Below, piece after piece: positions 8,456-17,393 of a DNA stretch of 64,000 nt. Position 1 is the stretch's first letter, and every line of letters starts with the position of its first letter. Source of the stretch: Paenibacillus rigui (GTDB lineage Bacteria; Bacillota; Bacilli; Paenibacillales; NBRC-103111); assembly GCF_002234615.1 (NCBI RefSeq), contig NZ_NMQW01000037.1, forward strand, positions 62,001-126,000, in the 5' to 3' direction. The position numbers and the translations under genes were made by a program. Below the pieces are notes generated by a model that ran no database searches, was not told the DNA's origin, and saw nothing but the letters and a program-made list of their open reading frames with translations.

Positions 8456-8698
8456 ATGCTTCAAGAAAAGATTATCGGATTTATAAGTGAAATTAAAGAG
8501 GATCCAGACTTGCTGCAGCAGCTGCAAGGCAGCTCCGATGTGCTGAACGATGGAGGTTTAGATTCTCTGCAGCTGATTAACTTCATCTTGCGCGTGGAGG
8601 ACGAGTTTAACATTGAAATCGATTTTGATGAATTTGATATGGTCCACTTGACCTCCATCGATACATTTTGCCACTTTATTGAATCCCAAAGCGCATGA
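8456..8698 (+). CDS. Discrete acyl/peptidyl carrier protein (ACP1)
   Basis: An 80-residue stand-alone carrier protein. The phosphopantetheine attachment site is GGLDSLQL with Ser37. It is followed by the usual acidic helix (RVEDEFNIEIDFDEFD) and a C-terminal helix. AAGGAGTG precedes the ATG. Its stop overlaps the start of the ATP-grasp gene by four bases (ATGA), so the two are translationally coupled, which suggests that the ATP-grasp enzyme loads this carrier. In butirosin synthesis the ATP-grasp ligase BtrJ loads glutamate on the carrier BtrI in the same way. No phosphopantetheinyl transferase is encoded in the window. Confidence 0.9.
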   Translation: MLQEKIIGFISEIKEDPDLLQQLQGSSDVLNDGGLDSLQLINFILRVEDEFNIEIDFDEFDMVHLTSIDTFCHFIESQSA

Positions 8699-10041
8699 CA
8701 AGACAGGAGAACAAGCCCCGCATTCACTGTGGAACCTTTGATGCCGAAACCGGCTGGCGGGACGATAGTCTGGCGAAGCTTCCGGCTCTTCCAGATCCGC
8801 AGACACGCAATGTGGTAGACGCAATGGATGAACTGCTGTTTGTATTTTGCAGAGAGCAGGATGTGCTGCTGACCCGGTATGCGATGGATCGGGCACACCG
8901 TGAATATTTGAACGAAATCGGCTTTCAATTTACATGTAATGAAGAGGATATAGATACTGCAGCTTTACTTGCTTCCGATGCCGCGGAGCTAAATATTTTC
9001 CAAAGAATGCTGCCGGTATTTCCAACGCTTCAGGTAAATCGGCTTGTACCGCAAGGAGCGGTATTAGATCCTTTTGCCATTTTAGATGGCATGAGTGCGT
9101 TGGCTGCACAACAGCGTTGGATTTCTCATGCACCTGCCCTCCATGTGGTTCAGCATGTTAATTCCAAGCTGTATTCCACCGAGCTAAAAGACAAGCTTGG
9201 CATTCCCAATGCAAGCCACGTTATTAGGAGTCGGGAAGAGCTGGAGCACACAGGTAGGGAGCTGTTAGGAGCAGGGGCATTTTTGATCAAGGATACCTTC
9301 GGGGTGTCAGGCAAAGGGAACCTGTTGATTACGACGGAAAGTACGCTGAATAGAATTAGCAGCTATATAGCCAAGCAGCAAAAGACGGATAAGCAAACCT
9401 TGTTTATTGTAGAGCCCTTGTTGAATAAGGAAATGGACTTCTCCTGTCAATTCGAGATTCAATCGGATGGTTCCTATCGCTTTATTGCAGTTCAACAGGT
9501 CATCAATTCCGATTTCGCTTATCAGGGGTCAGTTGCGGCAGCACCCGCATTCATCCTTCAGCTGGAGCGGGAACGGTATTTTGATCTCATGCAAGACGTC
9601 GCCCGCCATTTATTTGAAAGCGGTTACTTCGGGCATGTTTGCGTCGATTCGATGAGGCTGAAGGATGGAACGACAGTACCGATTGTCGAAATTAATGCAC
9701 GAAAATCGATGAGTCTGATTAAGCATCAGCTCGACCTTTTCCTTGCGTCACGCTCGCTTAACGGATATTTGACTTATATATCAATGGTTTGTCCAGGTCC
9801 AGTCATGTTTGGTGATGTGCTGTATGCGATGGAGCAGGAGGAGCTTTTGTATAGCAATGGGGCTCCGCATGGCATTATTCCTTTGAGTGCAAATACGTTT
9901 ACAGTGAACCAACAAGCCAACGGAAAGTATAAAGCAAGGTTGTACGTATCGATTGTCGCACATGACTTGGTCGAAGGGGAGATGCTTTGCAGTCGACTTC
10001 GGCAGCTCCTGTCATCGCTCGGTATAACGGTATCCAGTTAG
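8695..10041 (+). CDS. ATP-grasp ligase, probable amino-acid:carrier-protein ligase
   Basis: A 448-residue ATP-grasp protein. The N-terminal ~150 residues look like a pre-ATP-grasp domain. The ATP-binding core shows the FLIKDTFGVSGKGNLLI lysine/glycine loop (about 200-216), IVEPLLNKEMDF, and the metal-binding IVEINARKSMS (about 329-339). ATP-grasp ligases join a carboxylate to an amine or thiol via an acyl phosphate. Four-base overlap with ACP1 makes that carrier the likely partner, as for BtrJ/BtrI in butirosin. Alternatively it could form a peptide bond with an amino acid. The next gene begins just after its stop, or overlaps it if an earlier start is used. Fold confident, substrate unknown. 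Confidence 0.8.
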   Translation: MTRQENKPRIHCGTFDAETGWRDDSLAKLPALPDPQTRNVVDAMDELLFVFCREQDVLLTRYAMDRAHREYLNEIGFQFTCNEEDIDTAALLASDAAELNIFQRMLPVFPTLQVNRLVPQGAVLDPFAILDGMSALAAQQRWISHAPALHVVQHVNSKLYSTELKDKLGIPNASHVIRSREELEHTGRELLGAGAFLIKDTFGVSGKGNLLITTESTLNRISSYIAKQQKTDKQTLFIVEPLLNKEMDFSCQFEIQSDGSYRFIAVQQVINSDFAYQGSVAAAPAFILQLERERYFDLMQDVARHLFESGYFGHVCVDSMRLKDGTTVPIVEINARKSMSLIKHQLDLFLASRSLNGYLTYISMVCPGPVMFGDVLYAMEQEELLYSNGAPHGIIPLSANTFTVNQQANGKYKARLYVSIVAHDLVEGEMLCSRLRQLLSSLGITVSS

Positions 10042-10052
10042 GGGATGAGATT

Positions 10053-11228
10053 TTGAATGAAGCGCCAATAACTATACTATGCTCCGGATTTGGTCTTGGC
10101 TTCTACAATCCTGGCCTGATTATCAGCTATCAATTGAGGCAAAAGCAGATTCCGACTGAAGTATTCGTATTCGAAAGCTTCGTACAGCAGGAGAAGCAGG
10201 ATAAAATATTGGACAGCAAAAAAGCGTACCATGACAACTTTTCATTGGCCTTGGTTGCAACAAAAATTCCGAAAGATATTCGTGACAGTATTGATTTTGA
10301 TCAAGTGGATCTTCTCTTGGAAGCGTGGGCCCAGGAGGGGAGGCATCATTTTATTGCGCTTTCCGGACATTGGGTATATATCCTGGACCTGTACCGTGCA
10401 AAGCTGAAGGAAGGCCATCATCCAGAAAATAACGAGGGCCATCCCGAGGTGAAGGTGGATTTACTCTATGTAGATTCGGATTTATCCCCTTCATGGAAAG
10501 GCTTGAAAAAATTTAATCCGAACTACAATATGCCCTACAACGATGTCTGGCTCTATCATTCATTGAGCAGCGAGATCTCCTGCTTCATCCCTGTTGGAGA
10601 GGAGGCTGTAATTCCTCTAAAGGACCGGCATCACCGCTATGTGATTCATGGAGGCGGGTGGGGCATGGGCACGTATCAGGGTAAAATTCCTGAGCTTTAT
10701 GAGCAGGGCTTCCAGCTCGATATTGTGGCCTACGAATGGGAGGAAACTTTGCAGCCCAAGCCAGGAGCCCGTTATTTTATGAATGATCCGGCGTGGACGG
10801 CATGGCGCAAAGGTCCGAGCGGAGAGCATGATCTGCCGTTATTTGCCGAGATCCAACCATCAGAGGCGCCGGAGTACACAAACAAGGAGTCACACCACGG
10901 CCTTTACGATGTCATTCGTCAAGCGAAAGCGATAGTTAGCAAGCCCGGGGCCGGGACATTAATGGATTCCCTGTCGTCGGGGACTCCGGTCATTATACTG
11001 GAGCCGTTCGGTACGCATGAGAAACGAAATGGAGAGCTGTGGGTTTTAAAAGGCTTCGGTATCTACTACGAAGATTGGAAGGAAACGGGCTTCTCCGAGC
11101 AGGTTTTGCATGAGCTACATCTTAATTTATTGCGGCAAAGATCTATCACCCCCAGCTATACGGAGGTATTTATCGAAAACCACCCATTACTCAAGCAAGG
11201 GAGGTCCGTGCATGCTGACAAACACTGA
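10053..11228 (+). CDS. GT-B-fold glycosyltransferase-like protein
   Basis: A protein of about 391 residues that resembles GT-B glycosyltransferases of the MurG/macrolide-GT type. The start has a Rossmann-like strand and glycine loop (ITILCSGFGLGFYNPG). The C-terminal half has the donor-binding SKPGAGTLMDSLSSGTPVIILEP block, close to the GT28/GT1 signature. An IHGGGWGMGTY loop opens the second domain. It likely transfers the sugar made by the cytidylyltransferase/epimerase/dehydrogenase set of this cluster, but donor and acceptor are unknown. I favour the TTG at 10053 behind AGGGGATGAG; the frame stays open upstream to 9987 inside the ATP-grasp gene, so a longer form cannot be excluded. The 3' end overlaps the next gene by 17 bases. 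Confidence 0.7.
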   Translation: MNEAPITILCSGFGLGFYNPGLIISYQLRQKQIPTEVFVFESFVQQEKQDKILDSKKAYHDNFSLALVATKIPKDIRDSIDFDQVDLLLEAWAQEGRHHFIALSGHWVYILDLYRAKLKEGHHPENNEGHPEVKVDLLYVDSDLSPSWKGLKKFNPNYNMPYNDVWLYHSLSSEISCFIPVGEEAVIPLKDRHHRYVIHGGGWGMGTYQGKIPELYEQGFQLDIVAYEWEETLQPKPGARYFMNDPAWTAWRKGPSGEHDLPLFAEIQPSEAPEYTNKESHHGLYDVIRQAKAIVSKPGAGTLMDSLSSGTPVIILEPFGTHEKRNGELWVLKGFGIYYEDWKETGFSEQVLHELHLNLLRQRSITPSYTEVFIENHPLLKQGRSVHADKH

Positions 11229-12318
11229 ATCAGCGCGGCAGACGATCGGTCTGGACAGCGGCATTCCCAAATGGATATTTCTCCAGCTGCTCGAATCCTG
11301 CAATCTAAGGTGCAAAATGTGCTTTGAATGGGGTGACAACGGCGCTTACAAGGAAAAGCCGGAATTGAAAAAGCTGGATCTGGCGGTCGTCAAAAAAATA
11401 ATTGAGGATTGCAGTCCTGCAAGACCCTACTATGAATTGTACGGTGGCGAACCGCTGATTTACCCCTGGATTGATGAGGTGCTGGAGTCCATAAAATACC
11501 ATAAAAGCCGAGTCCATTTTCCAACCAACGGCACACTTTTGGAGCGTCATGCGGAGATGCTGGTTGAGCATGCGCCGGAGCGCATCTGGATATCACTCGA
11601 CGGCCCGGAGGAAATCAACGATGCACAACGGGGAGAGGGTGTGTTTCAGAAAGCGATGAAGGGCATTCGCAAGCTGTACGAGGTACGCGAAAGCAAAGGC
11701 TCCATGTATCCGAAGATCGGAATCAGTACAGCTATCACCCCGATTAACCATCAACATTTGGAGCGATTTTATTTCGAAAGTCTCGATATGTCAATGATTG
11801 ACTGCATCAGTGTGGAGCTTCAGCAATATGTAACTCAAGAACGCTACGAGCATTATGCTGCGGTGCTGAAGGAGGAGTTCCATGTTCAGTCTGCTCCTAT
11901 TGCACGAGGCTTTATTAGCAGTCCCGAGCATTTCAGCAGCATAGATGCGGGTAATTTGGCCCGACAGCTCAAGCTGATCGAGAAGTTTTGCAAAGATAGC
12001 GGGCGATATTTCAATGCCTATCCCAAGGTAATCAGTGAGGAGAACATCCGCTATTATTTTAACGCCAAGTGGGAGCAGGTTACGAATATGAAAAAACGCT
12101 GCGTATTCCCTTGGATCAGCATGGAAATTAACGCCAGAGGCGGCGTAACCTCCTGTCACAACTTCTATGATTTGACACTTGGCAATGTCAACGAGCAGGG
12201 ACTTTTGGACATTTGGAATGGTCCGAAGTACAAGGAATACCGCGATTATTTGAAAAAGCAGCTGTTTTCCATTTGTCCGGGCTGCTGCCTGTACTATAAC
12301 GAAAAGCCGAGCCAGTAA
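11212..12318 (+). CDS. Radical SAM/SPASM enzyme 1
   Basis: A 368-residue radical SAM protein. The CNLRCKMC motif (CxxxCxxC, about residues 29-36) binds the SAM-cleaving [4Fe-4S] cluster. The YELYGGEPLIYP segment is the usual GGE SAM-binding motif. A C-terminal SPASM-like region has Cys in CVFPW, TSCHN and the CPGCCLY cluster, so one or two auxiliary Fe-S clusters are expected. The ATG at 11212 has GGGAGG upstream and overlaps the glycosyltransferase by 17 bases. No precursor peptide gene is visible beside it, so it more likely acts on a sugar, cyclitol or carrier-bound amino acid than on a ribosomal peptide; BtrN and AprD4 are aminoglycoside examples of such enzymes. Confidence 0.85.
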   Translation: MLTNTESARQTIGLDSGIPKWIFLQLLESCNLRCKMCFEWGDNGAYKEKPELKKLDLAVVKKIIEDCSPARPYYELYGGEPLIYPWIDEVLESIKYHKSRVHFPTNGTLLERHAEMLVEHAPERIWISLDGPEEINDAQRGEGVFQKAMKGIRKLYEVRESKGSMYPKIGISTAITPINHQHLERFYFESLDMSMIDCISVELQQYVTQERYEHYAAVLKEEFHVQSAPIARGFISSPEHFSSIDAGNLARQLKLIEKFCKDSGRYFNAYPKVISEENIRYYFNAKWEQVTNMKKRCVFPWISMEINARGGVTSCHNFYDLTLGNVNEQGLLDIWNGPKYKEYRDYLKKQLFSICPGCCLYYNEKPSQ

Positions 12319-12343
12319 TACACTCATTGGAGGGCGATGGACG

Positions 12344-13537
12344 ATGCAGCCAAAAACAAAGATTCAAATGGATCAAAAGTCTTTTGAAATACTCAAGCGC
12401 ACGATCCGTAATATTGCGGTTCCCCTGCGAGAGCGTGCTCATAATGCGAAATATAAAACGGTGCTGCCTGAGTTTGTGGCCATTAAGCTGACGAACCGCT
12501 GCAATTTACGCTGCAAGCATTGCTATCAATGGAACGAATCCGGCTATCACCACCATATGGATTCAGCGGAACAAAATCTGGACATTGATATTAACATCAT
12601 TAAGCAGCTGCTCGATGATACCAGAGCTTTGAAATCAAGATTGTATCTGTGGGGCGGAGAGCCGATGTTTCATCACCGGTTTGCCGACATTCTAGACTTA
12701 CTTAAAGCAGATCCTCGGGAGACAACGATCTGTACCAATGGGCTGCTCACCGAAAAATTTATCGATTCGCTCAATGAGATTTCAGAGAATCTGGAGCTGT
12801 TGATTGCGTTGGAGGGCTTCGAGGCGGATCATGATTTGATCCGGGGTAAGGGCTCCTTCAGGAAAACGATGGAAACGATAGATTTGCTGCTGGAGATGAG
12901 GGGCAAAGGGGTATTCAAGGGTCGAATATCGGTGCACAGCGTCATTAATAATGCCAATATTTATTATTTATATGACCTGATGGAAAGCTTTGAAGCCAAA
13001 GGGATTGACCTTGTGCTATTGACCTTTCCTTGGTATATCTCAAATGAAACCTCGGTGAAGATGGATGAATACTTCAAAGAAAACTTTCATTGGCTTCGTC
13101 CCCTGGAGGAGCATCAGCGCAACAGCTGGCATGCCTTCAAGTATAAAATCGACCCTCAGCATCTGGCCCCATTAATGGAGCAGCTGAACAAAATGAACGG
13201 GCGCGTCTGGTCAACCCGGCTTCGTTATCAGCCTGGGCTGGAGTTCGACGAGATTGAACCATTTGTGACAGGAGAGGCTATGACAAGCCGCTGCGCGACG
13301 GACTGTCTGGCGTTGGCTACGAGAATTGATGTAACGCCGAATGGCAATATCTCGGCATGCAAGTTTTTCTCCGAATTTTCCGTTGGCAATTTGCATGAGC
13401 AAAGCTTAACGGACATATGGAACTCGGAAGCGTATGATCAGATCCGCGAAACGATTAACAGTGGCGGACTGACACCGGCCTGCTCTAAATGCAATGTGTT
13501 GTATTTGCACGGAGTTTCCTCGTTAAAGCATATTTAA
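12344..13537 (+). CDS. Radical SAM/SPASM enzyme 2
   Basis: A 397-residue radical SAM protein, adjacent to and likely related to enzyme 1. The cluster motif is CNLRCKHC (about 51-58), the SAM-binding motif is LYLWGGEPMFH, and the C-terminal SPASM region has Cys in CATDC, SACKFF and CSKCNVL. GGAGGGCGATGG precedes the ATG. Two different SPASM enzymes in tandem suggest two radical steps on one scaffold or a shared substrate. The usual SPASM functions (peptide maturation, anaerobic sulfatase activation, dehydrogenation of aminocyclitols) cannot be separated from sequence alone; lack of a peptide gene argues against peptide maturation. Confidence 0.85.
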   Translation: MQPKTKIQMDQKSFEILKRTIRNIAVPLRERAHNAKYKTVLPEFVAIKLTNRCNLRCKHCYQWNESGYHHHMDSAEQNLDIDINIIKQLLDDTRALKSRLYLWGGEPMFHHRFADILDLLKADPRETTICTNGLLTEKFIDSLNEISENLELLIALEGFEADHDLIRGKGSFRKTMETIDLLLEMRGKGVFKGRISVHSVINNANIYYLYDLMESFEAKGIDLVLLTFPWYISNETSVKMDEYFKENFHWLRPLEEHQRNSWHAFKYKIDPQHLAPLMEQLNKMNGRVWSTRLRYQPGLEFDEIEPFVTGEAMTSRCATDCLALATRIDVTPNGNISACKFFSEFSVGNLHEQSLTDIWNSEAYDQIRETINSGGLTPACSKCNVLYLHGVSSLKHI

Positions 13538-13581
13538 CAATATTATTTATTAATGACATTAAATAAAGGGAGAGGGGCAGA

Positions 13582-14715
13582 ATGGCTGCAATTCGGTTAG
13601 GTATTTTGGGCTGCGCGGAAATTGTTCATAGAGCCATCTTTCAGCCGCTTGCCGCTGTGGACGGCATCGAAGTTGCTGCCATAGCGAACAGGACACGGGC
13701 GAGGGCGGAACAGGCAGCCAAGCGGTATGGGATCGCACAAATATTTGACAATCTGCAGGATGTCGTAAGCAGTCCGGATATTGATGCTGTCTACATCGCT
13801 TTAAGCAACGAGCTGCACGCCGAGTGGGTTATTCGGGCCATCGAAGCCGGGAAGCATGTGCTCGTAGAAAAGCCCATCTGCCTGAATAGAGCTGAAGCGC
13901 TCCGGATTCGGCAAGCCATACAGGGAAGAGAGATTCACGTTCTCGAAGGGCTGATGGTACAGCATCATCCTTGGCAGCAGGCGCTGCGTACGCTCATCGG
14001 AGAAGAAACGTATGGGCGGCTGAGCGGGCTGAGCACGGAAATTTATGTCCCCTTCAAGGGAGCCGGCCAGGACGCGGTTTCAACGAATTACCGATGCTTC
14101 CCCGAGAAGGGCGGAGGCGCATTTTATGATCTGGGCTGCTATTGGCTCCAATTTATTCAAAATCTGTTGGGCTTGGAGACTGAAAATATCGAGTGCGCCC
14201 AGGGAAATTCTTACTTTCAGGGACCTTATGGCTGTGATTGGACATTTGACGCTTCCGTGACATACAGCTTTCCAGCGTCCCATAGCCTTCGCGATAGTAA
14301 GAATCGTGGGCCAGAGAACATCCGTAGAGTGACTGCCAGCTTCTGCACCTCATTCGAGAAGCCTTATCGGTCAAGGCATGTCCTGGAAACAGAGCAGGCT
14401 ATATTGACGATCAACGACTTTTTTCGCGCGAATCTGGGCCGTTACAAAATTTCGATAAAGGTAGAGGATAAGCAGGGCCGGCTTCTTCAGATACTGAGCT
14501 TCGAGCCCCAGCATTATTATGAAAACCAATTGAGGGCATTTCGGGATACCGTGATTTGCCTGCAAGACAGCTCTGTACATGGCTGCCATCGAGAGGAAGT
14601 GCGCGTCAGATCGAGCCGTCTTCTTGTAGAAGCGCTCCAAAGAGCCGGATGGCTGGAATCCATTCGAACGTCTGCTGTGAATGCTGCGAAGCTTTCTACG
14701 CTGCTTGAGCAATGA
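13582..14715 (+). CDS. Gfo/Idh/MocA family NAD(P)-dependent oxidoreductase
   Basis: A 377-residue two-domain dehydrogenase. The N-terminal Rossmann domain has the nucleotide loop LGILGCAEIVHRAI, a typical NRTRARAE after strand 2, and the family's active-site lysine motif VEKPICL (about 97-103). The C-terminal domain has GGGAFYDLGCYWLQ. Members oxidise or reduce sugars, cyclitols and sugar nucleotides at a ring hydroxyl. With the neighbouring sugar-nucleotide genes it probably makes a keto-sugar. GGGAGAGGGG precedes the ATG. It is 44 bases downstream of the radical SAM gene and 45 bases upstream of the ABC transporter, all in one apparent operon. Confidence 0.85.
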   Translation: MAAIRLGILGCAEIVHRAIFQPLAAVDGIEVAAIANRTRARAEQAAKRYGIAQIFDNLQDVVSSPDIDAVYIALSNELHAEWVIRAIEAGKHVLVEKPICLNRAEALRIRQAIQGREIHVLEGLMVQHHPWQQALRTLIGEETYGRLSGLSTEIYVPFKGAGQDAVSTNYRCFPEKGGGAFYDLGCYWLQFIQNLLGLETENIECAQGNSYFQGPYGCDWTFDASVTYSFPASHSLRDSKNRGPENIRRVTASFCTSFEKPYRSRHVLETEQAILTINDFFRANLGRYKISIKVEDKQGRLLQILSFEPQHYYENQLRAFRDTVICLQDSSVHGCHREEVRVRSSRLLVEALQRAGWLESIRTSAVNAAKLSTLLEQ

Positions 14716-14760
14716 GTCAACCCCATGGGCATATTTATTTAAGTCAAAGGAGATAGGATC

Positions 14761-15765
14761 ATGATTATCGAAGTGAACGGGCTGTCCAAATCATTCAGCT
14801 ATTACAATAAGGAGTTGGGATTAAAAAGCTCGTTCAAAAACTTGTTTCGCAGGGAAACATTGACCAAGGATGCGGTTTCCAATATCTCGTTTGGTATTGA
14901 GGAAGGCGAGGTCGTTGGTTTTCTCGGACCAAATGGAGCCGGCAAGACGACCACCTTAAAGATGCTTTCGGGTATTTTGTATCCAGGGGGCGGCAGTGCT
15001 ACCGTGCTTGGCTATACGCCTTGGGAGCGGAAAAATGAATTTAAGCGGCAGTTTTCCATTGTAATGGGTCAGAAAAACCAGCTGTGGTGGGATTTGCCCG
15101 CGAACGAATCGCTTTATCTAAACAAATGTATATATGAAGTCGACGACAAGCAATACAACAATACTTTAGGCGAGCTTTCGGAGCTGCTGGATGTGAAGCA
15201 TTTGTTAAAGGTGCAGGTGCGGAGGCTTTCCTTGGGGGAACGGATGAAGATGGAGCTGATCGCAGCACTAATCCACAAGCCTAAGGTATTGTTTCTCGAT
15301 GAGCCCACGATTGGACTCGATATTTTGTCCCAGCGCAAGATCAGGGAATTTTTCAAGCATTACAATCAGGACCGAAAAACAACGATATTGCTGACCAGTC
15401 ATTACATGAACGATATCGAGGATTTGTGCAAACGGACCATCATTATTAACCATGGCAAGGTCATTTTTGACGGCAGCCTGAACGAAGTAAATGACATCCT
15501 CGGGGACAAAAAAATGATGAAGCTGACCCTCTCGCATCCCGTTGATGCTTCTACGCTTCAGCAGGTTGGAAATGTGAAGGAAGTCAAGGATCTGCTTGTC
15601 ACCATCGAATTCGAAAAGCATGATGTGAAGCGATTATCCCGCTGGGTGCTCGATCATCTGCCCGTTGTTGACTTTACAATTGAAGATATTCCGATTGAAG
15701 AGGGCATTGCCATGCTGTATCAAAAAGGGGGTGAGCCGCATTCCCATGCCGAGCAAATATGTTAA
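14761..15765 (+). CDS. ABC transporter ATP-binding protein (exporter)
   Basis: A 334-residue single-NBD ATPase of the DrrA/ABC-2 export class. Walker A GPNGAGKTT (about 59-67), signature LSLGERMKMEL, Walker B VLFLDEPTIGLD, and the switch His in LLTSHYMND are all present. A C-terminal ~90-residue extension follows the NBD, as usual for this class. It pairs with the two membrane proteins directly downstream to form a three-gene exporter, probably for the cluster product and hence possibly for self-protection. AAAGGAGATAGG precedes the ATG, and the 3' end overlaps the first permease by 20 bases. Confidence 0.9.
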   Translation: MIIEVNGLSKSFSYYNKELGLKSSFKNLFRRETLTKDAVSNISFGIEEGEVVGFLGPNGAGKTTTLKMLSGILYPGGGSATVLGYTPWERKNEFKRQFSIVMGQKNQLWWDLPANESLYLNKCIYEVDDKQYNNTLGELSELLDVKHLLKVQVRRLSLGERMKMELIAALIHKPKVLFLDEPTIGLDILSQRKIREFFKHYNQDRKTTILLTSHYMNDIEDLCKRTIIINHGKVIFDGSLNEVNDILGDKKMMKLTLSHPVDASTLQQVGNVKEVKDLLVTIEFEKHDVKRLSRWVLDHLPVVDFTIEDIPIEEGIAMLYQKGGEPHSHAEQIC

Positions 15766-16549
15766 GAGCTTCTCTCTCGGTGTTCAAAAGGTGCTGGAGT
15801 ATCGGACGAATTTCTTCCTGAGCCTGTTCAATTGTATATTTCCGATCCTGATTCAGTTTTTTTTCTGGAAGGCCGTATTTGCAAGCTCGAATCGTTCGGA
15901 AGTGTTCGGTTATTCTTACAATCAATTGATCGCCTATTCCATTCTTGCGATTCTGATGAACAAGCTGATTGGTACCAGCTTTCAATTTGAAATTGCCCGT
16001 GATATTAAGGATGGCGGCTTGAACAAATATTTGATTAAGCCGATTGGTTATTTTGCGTATCGGATCTGCTGTTTTCTTGGGGAAAAATCAATCGAAATGC
16101 TGGCTATTTTAACGCTTTCGATGGTTGTCGTCTGGGTATTGCACCTGTGGCTGGGGTTTACGGTGGCAGGCGGGCAGGTGCTGCTATTCCTTTGTGTTGT
16201 GCCTTTGGCACTGCTGCTCAATTTCTTTATTTACTACAGTCTAAGTGCAATCGCATTCTGGTTTATCGAATCCAATGGAGCGTTTCGCACGTTTGGTTTG
16301 TTAGCCACGATTGCAAGCGGAGGCTTATTCCCGCTGGATGTGTATAGCTCCGGCATGCAAAAAATATTGCTGCTGCTTCCGTTTAATTATGTTGTCTATT
16401 TCCCGATCCAATTGCTAAGCGGCAAGCTTTCAGTGGAACAAATAGGCCAAGGACTGGTTATGCAGATCATATGGATCGGCGTGTTCGCCATACTATCCGG
16501 AATGATGTGGAACACAGGAATGAAAAAGTATGTGGCGGTAGGAGGGTAG
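15746..16549 (+). CDS. ABC-2 type transporter permease 1
   Basis: A 267-residue membrane protein with about six hydrophobic segments (for example FFLSLFNCIFPILIQFFFW, ILTLSMVVVWVLHLWLG and VLLFLCVVPLALLLNFFIYY). It has the RDIKDGGLNKYLIKPI loop, typical of the ABC-2 permeases that come as unequal pairs with one ATPase. I chose the ATG at 15746 behind GGGGGTGAG; the frame is open upstream to 15665 within the ATPase gene, but that part is not membrane-protein-like. It should form a heterodimer with the next gene product. Cargo unknown, presumably the cluster product. Confidence 0.85.
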   Translation: MPSKYVKSFSLGVQKVLEYRTNFFLSLFNCIFPILIQFFFWKAVFASSNRSEVFGYSYNQLIAYSILAILMNKLIGTSFQFEIARDIKDGGLNKYLIKPIGYFAYRICCFLGEKSIEMLAILTLSMVVVWVLHLWLGFTVAGGQVLLFLCVVPLALLLNFFIYYSLSAIAFWFIESNGAFRTFGLLATIASGGLFPLDVYSSGMQKILLLLPFNYVVYFPIQLLSGKLSVEQIGQGLVMQIIWIGVFAILSGMMWNTGMKKYVAVGG

Positions 16550-16556
16550 ATTTCTT

Positions 16557-17357
16557 ATGAAAACGTTGAAAAAATACGCCTATATCTACCTGATCTTCGT
16601 CAAAAATTGCTTCATTTCCCAGATGGAATATCGGATTAACTTTCTATTCGCCAATACCATTGAGCTGGCTTACTTATGTATTAAATTAATCTATGTATTA
16701 GTGGCGTTTCGGGTAGGTGTCGTCATTAACGGGTATACACCGGACGCACTGCTTATGTATGTCGGCTCCTTTACGATGATGACAGGGTTCTACTGCCTGT
16801 TCTTTTATTCCAATTTCATGATGCTTAGCAATCATATTCGTGACGGTACATTGGATATGCTGATCACCAAGCCGGTCTCGCTGCAATTCATTGCCACTTT
16901 GCGCAGAATCGACTTCGGCTACTCCTTTACCAATGTCGTGGCCGGCGTCGCGATGATTGTGATCGGGTGGACAAGAATGGGGATTCCAGTTACACCGGTT
17001 AAGGTATTCGGATTTATCGCCTTTATATTCGTCGGGATTGTGTTGAAATACGCCATTTTCCTGATTCCATCCTTGATTTCGTTCTGGACTGTCAACACAA
17101 CCGCGGTCAATCAGGTATCGACGGCTATTTGGGATATGAACCATGTGCCGATGAACATTTACGGCCGTTCCGTACAGCAAGCGGGGATGTTCTTGTTTCC
17201 GGTGTTTATCATAACGAACTTCTCACCCTTGTATGCGATGGATAAGCTGGACGCTTCCTATGTCATTTGGTTTATCGTAGCCCCGATACTCTTTTTGTTT
17301 ATATCCCGCAAGCTCTGGAATGTGGCCATTCGCAGCTACACCAGCGCCAGCAGTTGA
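16557..17357 (+). CDS. ABC-2 type transporter permease 2
   Basis: A 266-residue membrane protein with about six transmembrane segments and the matching HIRDGTLDMLITKPVS loop found in permease 1, so the two are paralogous partners. TAGGAGGG precedes the ATG and only seven bases separate it from permease 1. Together with the ATPase it forms the exporter of the cluster. Confidence 0.85.
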   Translation: MKTLKKYAYIYLIFVKNCFISQMEYRINFLFANTIELAYLCIKLIYVLVAFRVGVVINGYTPDALLMYVGSFTMMTGFYCLFFYSNFMMLSNHIRDGTLDMLITKPVSLQFIATLRRIDFGYSFTNVVAGVAMIVIGWTRMGIPVTPVKVFGFIAFIFVGIVLKYAIFLIPSLISFWTVNTTAVNQVSTAIWDMNHVPMNIYGRSVQQAGMFLFPVFIITNFSPLYAMDKLDASYVIWFIVAPILFLFISRKLWNVAIRSYTSASS

Positions 17358-17393
17358 ACGTTCACGAATCCGAAGGGACAGGGGGAGCCCAAT

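Noticed and set aside
11212-13537. RiPP (sactipeptide-type) maturation pair
   Set aside because: No precursor-peptide-like short ORF with an RBS was found near the radical SAM genes, and the neighbours are sugar and carrier enzymes.
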